From: Tritrichomonas musculus
Lineage: Eukaryota > Parabasalia > Tritrichomonadida > Tritrichomonadidae
Length of the DNA stretch: 64,000 nt
Direction: 5' to 3'
NCBI GenBank assembly: GCA_039105265.1
Contig: JAPFFF010000034.1
Coordinates: 1,364,001-1,428,000 of the forward strand
Part shown: positions 19,901-29,555 of the stretch, in pieces
How the letters are laid out: every line of letters starts with the position of its first letter
Position numbering within the stretch: the stretch's first letter is position 1
Position numbers and translations under genes: made by a program
Notes under the pieces: generated by a model
What the model was told of the DNA's origin: nothing
Database searches by the model: none
What the model saw: the letters and a program-made list of their open reading frames with translations, nothing else

Positions 19901-21209
19901 CATCTGTGCAATCTTTGCATGAAACATCACATTTATTGCAGATATCATTATTAAGATAGTATCCAGTTAAACATGAAGTACACTTTGTGTCTGATTCACA
20001 TTCACTGCAACCTTCAGGGCATTTTATACATTTATTTTGGCTTAAACGATAACCAGTATTGCAAGATAGACAAAAATCTGCAGAATCTTTACATGTATGA
20101 CAACCTTCAGCGCATTTTGAACATTTTTCTCTATAAAGATAAAATCCTGTAATGCAAGATGTGCAAAAATCTTTGTCCTCACATGATGCACATGTTTGTG
20201 GACATTGATAACATCTTACAGTGTTATCACTCCACATATAATCGACATAGGCATCGTCGGCGCATTCTAAACAATCTATAGAAGTTTCTGTTCGCCATTT
20301 GCACACTTTGCAGTGAGAATTAGTTCCACATGTTACACAAATTCCATTTTTATCAGGTAAGAATCCATCATTACAAGTCGTACATTGGCCTGGACCTTTA
20401 CAAATCTTGCAGTTTTCATCACAATTAGCGCAAATTTTCTGATCATTCACGTACTGACCGTCTCTGCAGGATGTGCATTCATTTCTAGCATTTTTGCATG
20501 TCTTGCAATTTGGATCACATTCTCTGCATTGCAATCCATTTAAATAAAACCCATCTTTGCATTCGATACAATCACTGTTTGTTTCTCCAGTACAATTATG
20601 ACAAGAGTTGTGACATTTGACACATTTTCCTTCTGCATTTTTGAAGAAGTTTTCTTTGCATTCCGAGCATTTATCTTTGTTTTCACAAATATAACAATTA
20701 GGGTCGCATAAAACACAAAAATGTTGAATTTCATCTGGAATGTGATCAAAATAACCTTCTGAACATTTTGTACATTGATTTTCTGACGGTCCTGAACATT
20801 CTAAACAAGATGAATGACATGGTTTGCATTCATTTTCTAATAAATAATATTTTTCGAGACATTTTGTGCATTCATGAGTTCCGGATTCTGTACAAGTTAA
20901 ACATTTGTCAGTGGGACATCTTTTACAATGACCTTTATCTAAATAAAACTCATCAAAACAGGCTGTACAATCTGAGTCACCCATATAGTCGCATTCTTTA
21001 CATGTTCCATCACAAGGTGAACAAAATATTGGGTAACCTTCATCATAATTAACAAAGTATCCTGATTCGCATTCCTCACAATAGTCTTCATCATAACAAT
21101 TAATACAATGAGGAGAACAATTATTTTGGGCGTCAGCCTTTGATTTTGGTATAATGAATATTAAAAATAACATGGATAATATGAGTTTAGATTGACCAAC
21201 TGCTTGCAT
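16983..21209 (-). CDS. Large Cys-rich furin-repeat / Pmp-like type I membrane protein
   Basis: A 1408-residue predicted surface protein. The first ATG (21209) follows an Inr; the short frame extension upstream begins with TTG and is not used. A signal peptide covers about residues 1-26. Next comes a very long array of furin/growth-factor-receptor-type Cys repeats, about 35 units of the form C-x2-C...C-x2-C-x-G-(F/Y)-(Y/F), to about residue 1110. A stretch with Pmp-like/beta-helix signatures follows (DDGGAMKIV, EKGGGGIFIKI, AKYGGGIYAFS, FGGSAIYM, with FxxC strands), like the chlamydial-Pmp-like proteins known in T. vaginalis. A transmembrane helix (LISVTIVAISCFIIVMSIIL) and a cytosolic tail of about 25 residues complete it. 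It probably acts in adhesion or sensing at the surface; the ligand is unknown. Confidence 0.9.
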   Translation of the reverse strand: MQAVGQSKLILSMLFLIFIIPKSKADAQNNCSPHCINCYDEDYCEECESGYFVNYDEGYPIFCSPCDGTCKECDYMGDSDCTACFDEFYLDKGHCKRCPTDKCLTCTESGTHECTKCLEKYYLLENECKPCHSSCLECSGPSENQCTKCSEGYFDHIPDEIQHFCVLCDPNCYICENKDKCSECKENFFKNAEGKCVKCHNSCHNCTGETNSDCIECKDGFYLNGLQCRECDPNCKTCKNARNECTSCRDGQYVNDQKICANCDENCKICKGPGQCTTCNDGFLPDKNGICVTCGTNSHCKVCKWRTETSIDCLECADDAYVDYMWSDNTVRCYQCPQTCASCEDKDFCTSCITGFYLYREKCSKCAEGCHTCKDSADFCLSCNTGYRLSQNKCIKCPEGCSECESDTKCTSCLTGYYLNNDICNKCDVSCKDCTDGSNACQECAIGFVFDQTKRCVRCPGNCTICDQTGCLDCDPEFFPLKDGSCAPCAEVCFECTGPTADDCYECDPGFYFDRKLRQCIACDPACKTCNGPRDTNCDECAKGYWHTERYDLELYEYVEICGPCEFACSECTDDDICTVCNDGFRLYDGISSPDCEACVKGCKRCDDAKNKCTECLEKFYVSSREGNYVNCSSCPSNCRSCRKESTGSLTCLDCIDGYYLENGRCIKCNSPCATCSSASICTSCIAGHLFDGIKSCDSLCHPDCFTCERTQTTCTSCHDGFYLVNNSCIKCTLEGCKKCIIGEHQSTCRECADGYYKDVYYDSCYPCNKACGTCDEMSNKNCLTCAVGYYAQSVSGTHLTCSPCTEAAANCLECHKDCDGSTGENCQLVCTRCIEGYSFVDNQCIKCHESCKTCDGPTENDCVSCTDKFFLNSDGKCTKCSEACENCEGNDNKCTSCKSHYYVKNGECVECDSSCLDCYGSSTNCTSCPENKFYYEGKCYDSCNETGPGMGQNMNKECVKCNIYNCLAYDFLCQCQKCDKGYFIYTDPITEIEICLSCGVDNCLKCSGPGNDECLICQDGFYMNTNSLNGYVSCLPCTDNCLQCTSNDICTECQKGYQIVDGKCQREGILPGQSCGGTIKCDFSNESVENPAPLVVESGKFHDIKVIDDGGAMKIVNHPIQMKNVLISKCETEKGGGGIFIKIDKKIEEKVVFEHLTLSQCKAKYGGGIYAFSDKEENEIKIISCKFEKCEAHKKPSESGSILFGGSAIYMHVINGRVNDCSFINNVGNIIKVNNNFDDSLMRLMNSIESSFSIKNCIFESSKSSSSSSLYYIRGDKREIQFKVKNCVFKGNLLNGAHFIDGMKLGNINDKLSKLRVEHCMFSDIKSALDSKKLGLIVNSFDNNSQKLDFRKRDNHTIKKLKLISVTIVAISCFIIVMSIILVSRKNKVLQSSIDDEINTDFNQKEL

Positions 21210-21214
21210 TAAGA

Positions 21215-21219
21215 TATGA
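21215..21219 (-). promoter_or_regulatory. Initiator (Inr) of the Cys-rich protein gene
   Basis: The minus-strand sequence TCATA matches TCA(+1)Py(T/A), about 8 nt before the ATG ending at 21209. It supports that start over the upstream TTG. Confidence 0.6.
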
Positions 21220-23850
21220 ACCAATTTTGTTTTTTTAAATAACTAATTCAAAAAATTGAATAGTTTGTAAACCTCGTTTTTTTATTTGTATCTTCCATTT
21301 AAATTAAAATTGCATTATATTGATAACCGCCCATTTAAATTTATTTTAAAATTATAAATAATATACTACCTTATATATATTATTTAAATTATGCATATAT
21401 TCTTTTTGAAACCTTTTTATTAATGAAGAAAATATAGTTTATTTTGAATAGGAGGTGAAAATAAAAAAACAAGGTTTATTTTTTTATTCATTTCAAATGA
21501 AATCATATATATTACAAAATATGACTGTAGCAAAATTTTGAAGAAATCAATCCGAAGAGAGAGGATGAATCTAATTCATTTTGTTTTATCAATTTATTTG
21601 AAAAGATTTAGTGGAGGATAGATTGTATTCTCAAATTTTGAATATGAATTCAAAAAATTGAGTGTATTAATTTTGAGGATATTTTACATTATTTTAAAAA
21701 TTCTAATTTATTCATAATGATATTTTAAAAATTTAAATTTTAAAAATTATATTTCATGCAAAATATCAAAATAATCATTATTTAAAATATCAGTTGTTTA
21801 TATTTTTAAATTTTTAATTCGTTTTTCACAATTATATAATTGAGAAAAGTAAATACAATGCAACTTTTTGAAGCAAGAAAGACCATCATAATTTATTTAT
21901 TATTTGAAATAAACATTTTATAATTGGCAGCGGCCAATGTCCCTACTACATGATAGTAAAAAAATTACCTTTAGAGTAGGAAAATATGAATAAATTAGAA
22001 TTTTATCATAACGGTAGACCTTGTAAGGGGTACCCGATTTACCCATTTTCAATCGGGTCAAAAATTTTAGGTATATTTTGACCAGGGGTCTCAAATTACC
22101 CAAAACTGTTTTTGACCCGAAATTTTTAAATTCATTTATCTCAAAATGTGGAATAAATATTTATATAAAAAAAGTTTTATTAAAACATTTACAAGCTTTT
22201 TAATCCTTTTTAATAAAAATTTTTATTTCATTAGAATAATGCATCTGATAATTTTCTCAAAAATTGTTTTTTGAAATTATTTTCTCTGTCATTCTATTTT
22301 TTCACAATTTTTAATATCAGAAAACCTTTTTCCTTGAAAGTTAATTGATTTTTTTTTTTTTTTTAATATCCTATTTTTTTCTGATCTTCATTGTCATTTA
22401 ATTTATTGTTTAGATGACTTATGAAAAGAGAAATTATACATAAATTAAAGTTATGTAATATTTTTTATATAATATAAATGAAATCATATATTCAATTTAG
22501 TTGTAATATAATATTATATAATAGTTTATATATTCCATTTAGTAGGAGGTGTAAATGAATAGTTTATATTATATAATATAAATGAAACCATATACATAAA
22601 CTAAATGGAATCTAAAACGCCATTAATAATGATATTTTTTTTTCTAGCTATGTTTATTTGATACTAATGACATCGTAATTTCATAGTTAATAGTTAATGA
22701 TTTTTTTAACCTGTTGATGATCAAATTTTTATTAAATTATAAATATTAATATCTTTTTTTCGGAGAAATTTGGAATTATTGAAATTTAATACCTGCAAAG
22801 TTAATTCCTAGTAATGCTATTTCCTGATAAATCAGATATTATATTTTGAAGATTTTTTCATATTTATATCTTTTTGGGATGATTTTGCTAAACTTTTTGA
22901 TATAAAAGCATTTATCCTTAAATCTTTATTGTTGAATGCATTTTTTCATGTTATTATTATTTTAAAATTGATAAGGTTCGTTTTCTATGATTCTAGAGTC
23001 TTTAAAAAAGACCATTTTTCTCTGTAATACCGAAATATCTTCATTAAACAGAGAAAATTATGAAAATATATTTATAAAATAGAGATTATTTAAAATCAAA
23101 TTTGGTTTATTCTTAAGAAAAAAAAAAAAAGGTAATCAAACTAATATTATTCGATAGATTCTTTTGATATCTGCATATCTTTTTTTATATGGATTATAGC
23201 TATTATATATAAAAAAATAATTGCTCATTAACTTATTAAAAATAAAGATATTAATAAATAATGCTTTTAAGTAGTTTACAAATTTTGTCAAATAATTTGA
23301 AATGAATATTCAGCAATGAAATATTTTTATATGAGCTTTTTTTCATAATAAATAAATCATTATATATATGATATATTCCAAATTAAAACTATATTTGAAA
23401 ATTTCTAATAATTATTATTCAGAATAATGGACATTTAGAAATTGTTTAGTTGAAGAAATAATAATTGTTTAAAGAAAATAAATATTTGTGAATGATGATT
23501 GGTGATGATATTGACTATTAATTGATGAATAAAATTTTAAGATAAGATAATACTGAGCAGAAAAATGATTATTGAAAAAAATAATAAAAAAGTAATGAAA
23601 AATTATTCATATAAGTTAAAGAACATCACAAAAGTTGATTTATAGCCCCAAAATTGAGTGTTTAGGAGTGGAACCCCATTATATTGTAGGGGGGGGGGAA
23701 AAAAAATATTAAAGTAATCAAAAAGTACAATTTACTATTAGAATGGAACACTTTTTAACAAGAAAAGGTAAGTTGAATATCGTTGTTGCATAGCAATCCT
23801 TTATTTCTATTTCTACTTATATATTTATTATTTATAATCTTTATATTTTA
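21220..23850. other. Long AT-rich intergenic region with short repeats
   Basis: No gene is supported in 2.6 kb. At 22014-22125 there is a patch of G/C-run motifs: a perfect 8-bp hairpin (ACCCGATT 22032-22039 with AATCGGGT 22051-22058) and a second, related GGGGTCTCAAATTACCC segment. At 22440-22615 two related TATAATATAAATGAAA(T/C)CATATA units and a 12-bp inverted pair (ATTCCATTTAGT 22532-22543; ACTAAATGGAAT 22600-22611) occur. The dispersed 58-bp repeat (23631-23690) and a G10 run follow near the PCNA 3' end. Confidence 0.6.
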
Positions 23851-24630
23851 TCAGCTCTTTTCATCTTGATCATCGCAATCAGTTACCATTGGAGCAAGAT
23901 GATATTCAATTAGACCCAGATTTTTAGGAAAATAGAAAAAAATGGATATCGGGAAATCTTTTGTTATTTCAATTATCACATTTTTTGTTAAATTCGATGC
24001 TTTTGAGAAAATTTTCAAAAATCGTAATGAAAAAGTAATGTCAAATGACATTTTTTCATTAACTTGAATATTAACATCATTAGGATATTGACAATCAAGA
24101 TTAATGGCTGTATTTGGACATTTGTCTGTGGACAAAAAAATATGATTTGTGCACACTGTAATGTTAACTTTGTCCCCTTTCTGATTTAATTCGTCAATTA
24201 ATTTTGTAAAACTTTTTGTAGTTATTTTGATCGTTGCCGAGGCCAAAATTTTTGGAATAATTGTTCCATCTTTATTTAATTTTTTTAATGATGTTGTAAA
24301 ATTTAAGGAGTATCCAGAATTGTTGATTTGAAATTTAAGTTTTGTTAATTTTTTGTTTGTTTTCAGGGTAAAAGACTTTTTTTCATCTAGATGTTTCATA
24401 ATCTGAAGTATTGTCGGAATATTTACACCTAACATAACATTTGAATTGCATTCATATGTTTCAAAAAAACTTGATTTTAGAATAAGTTTAAACATTGATA
24501 CTTTTGAAGGATCCAGTCCTTGGATAAAAATACCTTTTTCGTTGCATTGTAAATTGACATCTTCAACAAGAATACTAATAGTATCCAAAATTTTTTTAAA
24601 ATAAATGGGATTCGTGCAAGTTGCCTTCAT
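23851..24630 (-). CDS. PCNA, DNA sliding clamp
   Basis: A 259-residue protein; PCNA is normally about 260. It should form the homotrimeric ring that tethers DNA polymerase and repair enzymes in the nucleus. Colinear matches to eukaryotic PCNA include VNLQCNEKGIFIQGLDPSKVSMFKLIL (human NLQSMDSSHVSLVQL), YECNSNVMLGVNI (YRCDRNLAMGVNL), FDITFSLRFLKIFSKASNLT (LTFALRYLNFFTKATPL) and the terminal IEYHLAPMVTD (LKYYLAPKIED). The sequence is divergent in the interdomain connecting loop, so it may be a fast-evolving sole PCNA or a paralogue. The start is the first ATG. No clear Inr is seen, and both flanks are long non-coding regions. Confidence 0.93.
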   Translation of the reverse strand: MKATCTNPIYFKKILDTISILVEDVNLQCNEKGIFIQGLDPSKVSMFKLILKSSFFETYECNSNVMLGVNIPTILQIMKHLDEKKSFTLKTNKKLTKLKFQINNSGYSLNFTTSLKKLNKDGTIIPKILASATIKITTKSFTKLIDELNQKGDKVNITVCTNHIFLSTDKCPNTAINLDCQYPNDVNIQVNEKMSFDITFSLRFLKIFSKASNLTKNVIIEITKDFPISIFFYFPKNLGLIEYHLAPMVTDCDDQDEKS

Positions 24631-25358
24631 TCTTAGAGATAGGCTTAACGTATAATAACAACTTTTTCATAGAGATAATTCAAAATCATACTATCAACCA
24701 TTTATCATCTCAATTTTTTTTTTAAATATTTAGTAATATAACCAAATAATAAAAGTTCAAATTGAAAATAGTATATCTCTCTTCTTTGAAACTCTCAAAT
24801 CAGTTTTCACTCTTTTTTTCAATATTCACGTTTTTTTATAGTGATTAAAAAAAATTTGAATATGCGGCTGGTTCCAATGAAAAACTAAGTATATCAAAAA
24901 CACTCTCGCTCGAAACATTTGTAAGTGAAAGAAAATCTTCATTGAAACGAGCTAGTCAGATTTTTAAACATAATAAAGTACTACTTATCTTATTTTATTG
25001 GGAGGAAAGAGAGCCCAAAAAAAGTGATAATCCAATTTTTAGGCTGCTCTGGGCTGTTCATACTAGCAATCATTGAGTATACAAAATTGTATGAAACAAA
25101 GATCAATATATTTTGACTATATATATAATAATAGTAAAAATATATAAATAATCTATTATTCAAAGCTTTATTTCATCCCTTTATCGTTTTAATCATCTCT
25201 GAAAATCAGTTGAGGCAAAAAAACTCTCAGAATTTTTATATTATTTTCAATGATAAAACCGTCCAGTTATTATGTATTTTTATCAATTTTCAATGATCAT
25301 TCAAAATTTTTGTTTTAAAACAAAAAAAATTCACTTTTAATAAAAACATCTACATTAA
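24631..25358. other. Intergenic, divergent promoter region
   Basis: AT-rich sequence between PCNA and the decayed DUF3447 gene. No further feature is recognised. Confidence 0.45.
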
Positions 25359-26287
25359 ATGACGAAAATATATCACTTAATTGACAAAATGAAAGATTTG
25401 AAATCCAAAATACTTGAATATGTTGATAAAGATGAAGATATAGAAGAAAACTTTGAAGTTTTATGTAACTTCGTTAATGAACAAAAAATTTGTAAAAATG
25501 AGCAGTGTTTCATAATATTACTCCAATTGCTTGCTGATATATCAAATAATCATCACCGTACAAAAAATTCCTTCCAATAAATTGAGAGAATTCTCATAGA
25601 ATATAAAGAGGAAATTATTCATTTTTATAACAATATAACAATATTTAAAATTTTTAAAAGCAACAAGCGAATCCTTTTATTCCTCTTAAATGAAGATATA
25701 ATGAAAATTGAATAAATCATTTATCCTTTTATTCCTCTTAAATGAAAATTGAATTAAATCATGATTTAATTTTTTATAAGATGAATAAAGAAAAATATAA
25801 AAGATTAGGTTATCCACAATATTTCACACCAGAAATCAAAAAATTTAGAGAAAATAAAAGAGAAACACGAGCAAAATATAACGGAACATTACAAACAATA
25901 CCAGAAGGTTTTTTTGAAAAAAGATTACAAGGCGAAAATGACAATATTATTTGTGAGATAATACGAAATGACTCGATTGAAGAATTTAATGCATTTCTTC
26001 ACAAAGATTATTATTCTATAAATAGCAAAATCATTTTTTCAATCTATGAAACCAACCCAGCTTTAATGAATGATGAAATAAATTTAATTGAATATGCGGC
26101 ATTTTATGGTTCTGCTCAAATTTTCAAATATTTATATATATTATTAAAGGAAAATGTTCACTTTTTTTTATTTTTCACATCACTTTTATCATATTTATGC
26201 AAATTATATGTTTATAATCTTATAAATCCAAAAATTCACTTGCATATTGTTCGGCGCGTTGCGAGGAAAATTGAGAGGAAAAAATGA
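25359..26287 (+). pseudogene. DUF3447/ankyrin protein pseudogene
   Basis: Remnant of a host DUF3447-ankyrin gene, related to those at 38831 and 58846. The first piece (25359-25580) matches the family N-terminus (LLQLLADISNNHHRTKNSF against LLINISNYHKRGPGFF). A stop then interrupts, although IERILIEYKEEI and FKSNKRILLFLL can still be read in the following sequence. A second frame (25742-26287) has the family core YFTPEIKKF, GENDNIICEIIRNDSIEEF, IFSIYETNPAL and LIEYAAFYGSAQIFKYLYI. A direct duplication of about 25 bp (TCCTTTTATTCCTCTTAAAT, near 25674 and 25729) lies between the pieces. The C-terminal ankyrin part is replaced by a dispersed repeat, which supplies the last residues (HLHIVRRVARKIERKK). 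Confidence 0.8.
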
Positions 26288-26400
26288 TATGATAAAAATT
26301 GAATATTTATAGAAAAAGTTAAACTTTTTGTTAATTTGAATATTGAAAGTCGCGGCCTGTATTTATGAATACAATTATATTGATATATTTAATTGATTTT
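26226..26400 (-). repeat. Dispersed repeat R2, copy A
   Basis: About 175 bp that match, in opposite orientation, the sequence at 30471-30730. They share the conserved segments GCCGAACAATATGCAAGTGA, AAATTAACAAAAAGTTTAAC and ATCAATATAATTGTAT. It overlaps and truncates the DUF3447 pseudogene. Confidence 0.8.
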
Positions 26401-26980
26401 ATGTTTCACATTGAAAATATTACTTCAAAATCATGATGTTGAAATAAACCATACAAATAATGTTTCAAAAAAAAAAAAAAAAAAAAAAAAAAGGCTTATC
26501 AACCAAAATATTTCAAAAATATAATTATATCTTTTTGTAAATTCATTCAATTATGATAATAATAATATAATTATTAATAATGCTTTATAATATAAATATT
26601 AATATTGTTTATATTTGATTACATTGAGTATTATTCTTGATACAAGATTATGCCAAAATATTTTTTGATAAAGCAAACATATATAATTTTTTTATTTATT
26701 CAATATTTTTAAAATCACCTTCGCACGATTTCTATTTAATCTTTGAAAAACATTCAATTTGACTATCTATAGAAAAAACAAATTTGAGGAAAAACTCGAA
26801 ACTCAACAGAAGAAACGAATCAGATTTGGTAGAATTTTATTAATGGATGCTTTAATAATCTAAATCCTAAATTATGAGTTTCGCTTATTGTTCATTCTTG
26901 GTGGACATGCCTCTAAAAAAAAAAAAAAGTTTTTTTTTTTTTTGAATGATTTTTTATTTAAATTTGAAAAAAATAATTTT
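26401..26980. other. Intergenic, no gene seen
   Basis: AT-rich convergent region between the pseudogene and the kinase-pseudokinase gene. It has a long A tract at 26466-26492 and a short A/T run near 26916-26944. Confidence 0.5.
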
Positions 26981-28933
26981 TTACTCAAAGTACAAAGAAC
27001 TTATTACTAAATCAATATAATTGTTGAACTCGTCTTTGTCTATCAAATCCATATTGAAATAAATGTCCTTCTTATCAATGAACTTCTGAACAATATCAAT
27101 GAATGAGGGACGATCTGTTGGATCTTCTGACCAGCAATTCTCCATGAGACTTGCCCAGCATCCTCTTCTTTCATTTCGTTCATGATTTTTGTACCAATTG
27201 GTCTCTCTAATGTTTGGTCTATATTTTTCATCTCTAACTTTACAAAGAATAGCGATGAGTTCTTCTTTAGTTTTAGCTGGATAAGGATTGCTTAGTGTGA
27301 GAAGCTTAAATAAGAGGATTGAGAATGAATATACGTCGATTTTAGTAGAATAGGAGCTCTTATTCAGAAGTTCAGGGGCCTTGTAGACAGCTATAGCATT
27401 CAAAAGTTTTTGAGGAACGTTTCTCTTCTTTCCGTTCTTTATGGAGACTGCGTTTGCGAATCCTCCAATCTTCGGGTGGAAGTCTTGATCGAAGAAAACA
27501 CTTTCTGGACGCAAGTCACCGAGGACGATCCTGTGCTGGTGCATGGAGGCCATTCCAGCAGCAATGCCGAAGATGCTGATTGCCTTTATTGTCTCCCAAT
27601 TACGAGGTGCCTTTCCTTCGGCAACGGCGCTTATCAAATCAGCTAAGGAGCCGTTTACATGCAATGGAGTGACAACTTTGTAATGATCATCTGTTTCGGT
27701 TGGAAGAGAGAAGCCGATCAATGACTGTATCGACTCGTGACGAAGAATTGACTGGCATTCAATCGACTCAAGGAGGGACTTTTGGTCTTCAATATTGGGC
27801 TTCTTATGGTAGACTTTTAGAGTGCAACTTGTCTCATTTTTACCATTTAAAGGAGGACATATTGCTTTGTAATAGGTACTTTGTATTCCACTGCCAAGTT
27901 TTTTTTCTATCTTCAAATTTGAGGTGTCAAAGATCATGTCAGACAAAGTGGATGGGACTTCATTTATTGCAAAGAAGTTCTGACGTTGCTTTTCAAGAAC
28001 TTTAAGGTAATCATTGACTTCTTTTTGGTCCAAATCTTCATATGAATATTCACCAATGTTTTGTGAAAGAAGGTCAAATATTTCACCAAAGGTTGGCCTT
28101 TCTTTTTCATCAGTAGACCAGCATTTTTCTATTAAATTTTGCATCTTGTCTGTAACCTTACAACCGTCAAACTTTGGTCGGACACCATTTAATACTTTTT
28201 TGCAATGCGTGTAAAAGCTATCTTCAAGTGAATCTTCAAGTGAATCTTTTCCTGTAACTATCTCGTAGGCTAGAATGGCAAATGAATATACATCAACGGA
28301 AAATCCATATTCCTCGTTGCCTTCAAACAATTCAGGGGCCATGTATTTAGGAGTACCAACACCTTTTGATGTAAGTTTCCAGTTGGAGTTATTTTTAGGT
28401 AAAAATCGAGATAAGCCAAAATCACAGACTCGAGGATAGAAATTGGAATCCATTAAAATGTTTTGGGGCTTTAAATCTCGGTGAATGATGTTGTTTTCAT
28501 GGAGATAGCGCATGGCATGAGTGATTCCAAGTAACAATATATATTTTTTGGTTGCATTCCAGTCTTCAGTGGCACCATTTTTTCTTTCTTCCTCGAGAAT
28601 ATCTTCTAAGGATCCACGTGGAAGGTATTCCGTTAGGAGGGTTGGCTGGAGTTTATCTTTTTCTTTCTCATTAAAAGAATGAAAGTTTATACCATGAAAT
28701 TTAACAATGGCTGGGTGATTAAGAGTGCTAAGTACTTGGGACTCACGAAGAAATTTATACTGATCTTCACCATTGAAGGTGCCTATTTTTGATAATATTA
28801 TTTTGGCTGCAAATTCTTTCCCATCAATTTTTCTTTTGGCAACAAATACTATTCCAAATGTTCCTCTTCCCAGTTCTCTAGCTGTTATTTCATAATCATC
28901 GGTATCAAAGAATAATAATTTTGAGAATTCCAT
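26981..28933 (-). CDS. Tandem kinase-pseudokinase protein (TKL type)
   Basis: A 650-residue cytosolic protein with two kinase domains. Domain 1 (about 14-290) looks active: GRGTFGIV loop, AAK lysine K44, HRDLKPQN (H151-D153), DFG (171-173), GTPKYMAPE and a DVYSFAIL C-lobe. Domain 2 (about 340-625) keeps the fold (LGSGIQSTYYKA, LKVYHKK, YKAPEL, DVYSFSIL), but HRD is replaced by LGD (471-473) and DFG by GFA (491-493), so it is a predicted pseudokinase. The pairing resembles JAKs but in reversed order, suggesting the second domain regulates the first or recruits a substrate (inference). The start ATG follows an Inr at 28942-28946. A 33-bp piece of its 3' end recurs at 30446-30478. Confidence 0.92.
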   Translation of the reverse strand: MEFSKLLFFDTDDYEITARELGRGTFGIVFVAKRKIDGKEFAAKIILSKIGTFNGEDQYKFLRESQVLSTLNHPAIVKFHGINFHSFNEKEKDKLQPTLLTEYLPRGSLEDILEEERKNGATEDWNATKKYILLLGITHAMRYLHENNIIHRDLKPQNILMDSNFYPRVCDFGLSRFLPKNNSNWKLTSKGVGTPKYMAPELFEGNEEYGFSVDVYSFAILAYEIVTGKDSLEDSLEDSFYTHCKKVLNGVRPKFDGCKVTDKMQNLIEKCWSTDEKERPTFGEIFDLLSQNIGEYSYEDLDQKEVNDYLKVLEKQRQNFFAINEVPSTLSDMIFDTSNLKIEKKLGSGIQSTYYKAICPPLNGKNETSCTLKVYHKKPNIEDQKSLLESIECQSILRHESIQSLIGFSLPTETDDHYKVVTPLHVNGSLADLISAVAEGKAPRNWETIKAISIFGIAAGMASMHQHRIVLGDLRPESVFFDQDFHPKIGGFANAVSIKNGKKRNVPQKLLNAIAVYKAPELLNKSSYSTKIDVYSFSILLFKLLTLSNPYPAKTKEELIAILCKVRDEKYRPNIRETNWYKNHERNERRGCWASLMENCWSEDPTDRPSFIDIVQKFIDKKDIYFNMDLIDKDEFNNYIDLVISSLYFE

Positions 28934-28941
28934 TTTATAAA

Positions 28942-28946
28942 AATGA
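28942..28946 (-). promoter_or_regulatory. Initiator (Inr) of the kinase-pseudokinase gene
   Basis: The minus-strand TCATT gives a leader of about 11 nt before the ATG ending at 28933. The region further upstream contains a direct duplication (28961-29015 and 29072-29127). Confidence 0.65.
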
Positions 28947-28960
28947 TATCATGCCACTTT

Positions 28961-29127
28961 TTTCAAAACTTTCATATGAATAATTCAAAAAGTTTCTAAA
29001 ATCTATTAAAATTTTATATTTAAGTGGATGTATAGCACTTTTTTAATTTAAGAAGATTACATTAGAAACTCTTTCAAAATTTTCTTATGAATAATTCAAA
29101 AAGTTTCTAAAATCTATTAAAATTTTA
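28961..29127. repeat. Direct 55-bp duplication upstream of the kinase gene
   Basis: Two near-identical copies (28961-29015 and 29072-29127), each containing ATGAATAATTCAAAAAGTTT followed by CTAAAATCTATTAAAATTTT, start 111 bp apart in the 5' flank of the kinase-pseudokinase gene. Confidence 0.8.
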
Positions 29128-29555
29128 AATCAAAATATTTTGATTGTTACATATATATTCGTCTAAATTCATTGTATTTGAGCATTAAATGCTTTTTTTT
29201 TTTTTTTTTTTTTGTGATGTATGGTTGGAATAATGCTTATATTGTCATTTTGGTAATAACTTGTGACTTATTTAATGAATTCTTTTGATTATAGTTCCTA
29301 CTTTTGACTATTAAATTTGCCATTTTTGGCGATGATTTAAAAAAAAAATCGGGTTTCCCTGAAGATGTGAAACCAAAAATTATATTACATAATTTCCATC
29401 CTTCAATAACTTTTACACCAATTGGCTGAAGAACTTGATGATATATTTAAATAATGAAATTAGTGATTTTCATAAAATGGGCTTCATGTAAAAATCCACC
29501 TCCACCTCAATACATAACAATTGAATTTGATGACTTCAATATCAAATCAATATAA
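29128..29555. other. Intergenic, no gene seen
   Basis: AT-rich sequence with a T tract (about 29191-29213). The last part borders the virus-like fragment, and its left boundary is not resolved. Confidence 0.4.

Noticed and set aside
21210-21224. Upstream TTG start for the Cys-rich protein
   Set aside because: Trichomonad genes start at ATG, and the Inr at 21215-21219 lies within that extension.
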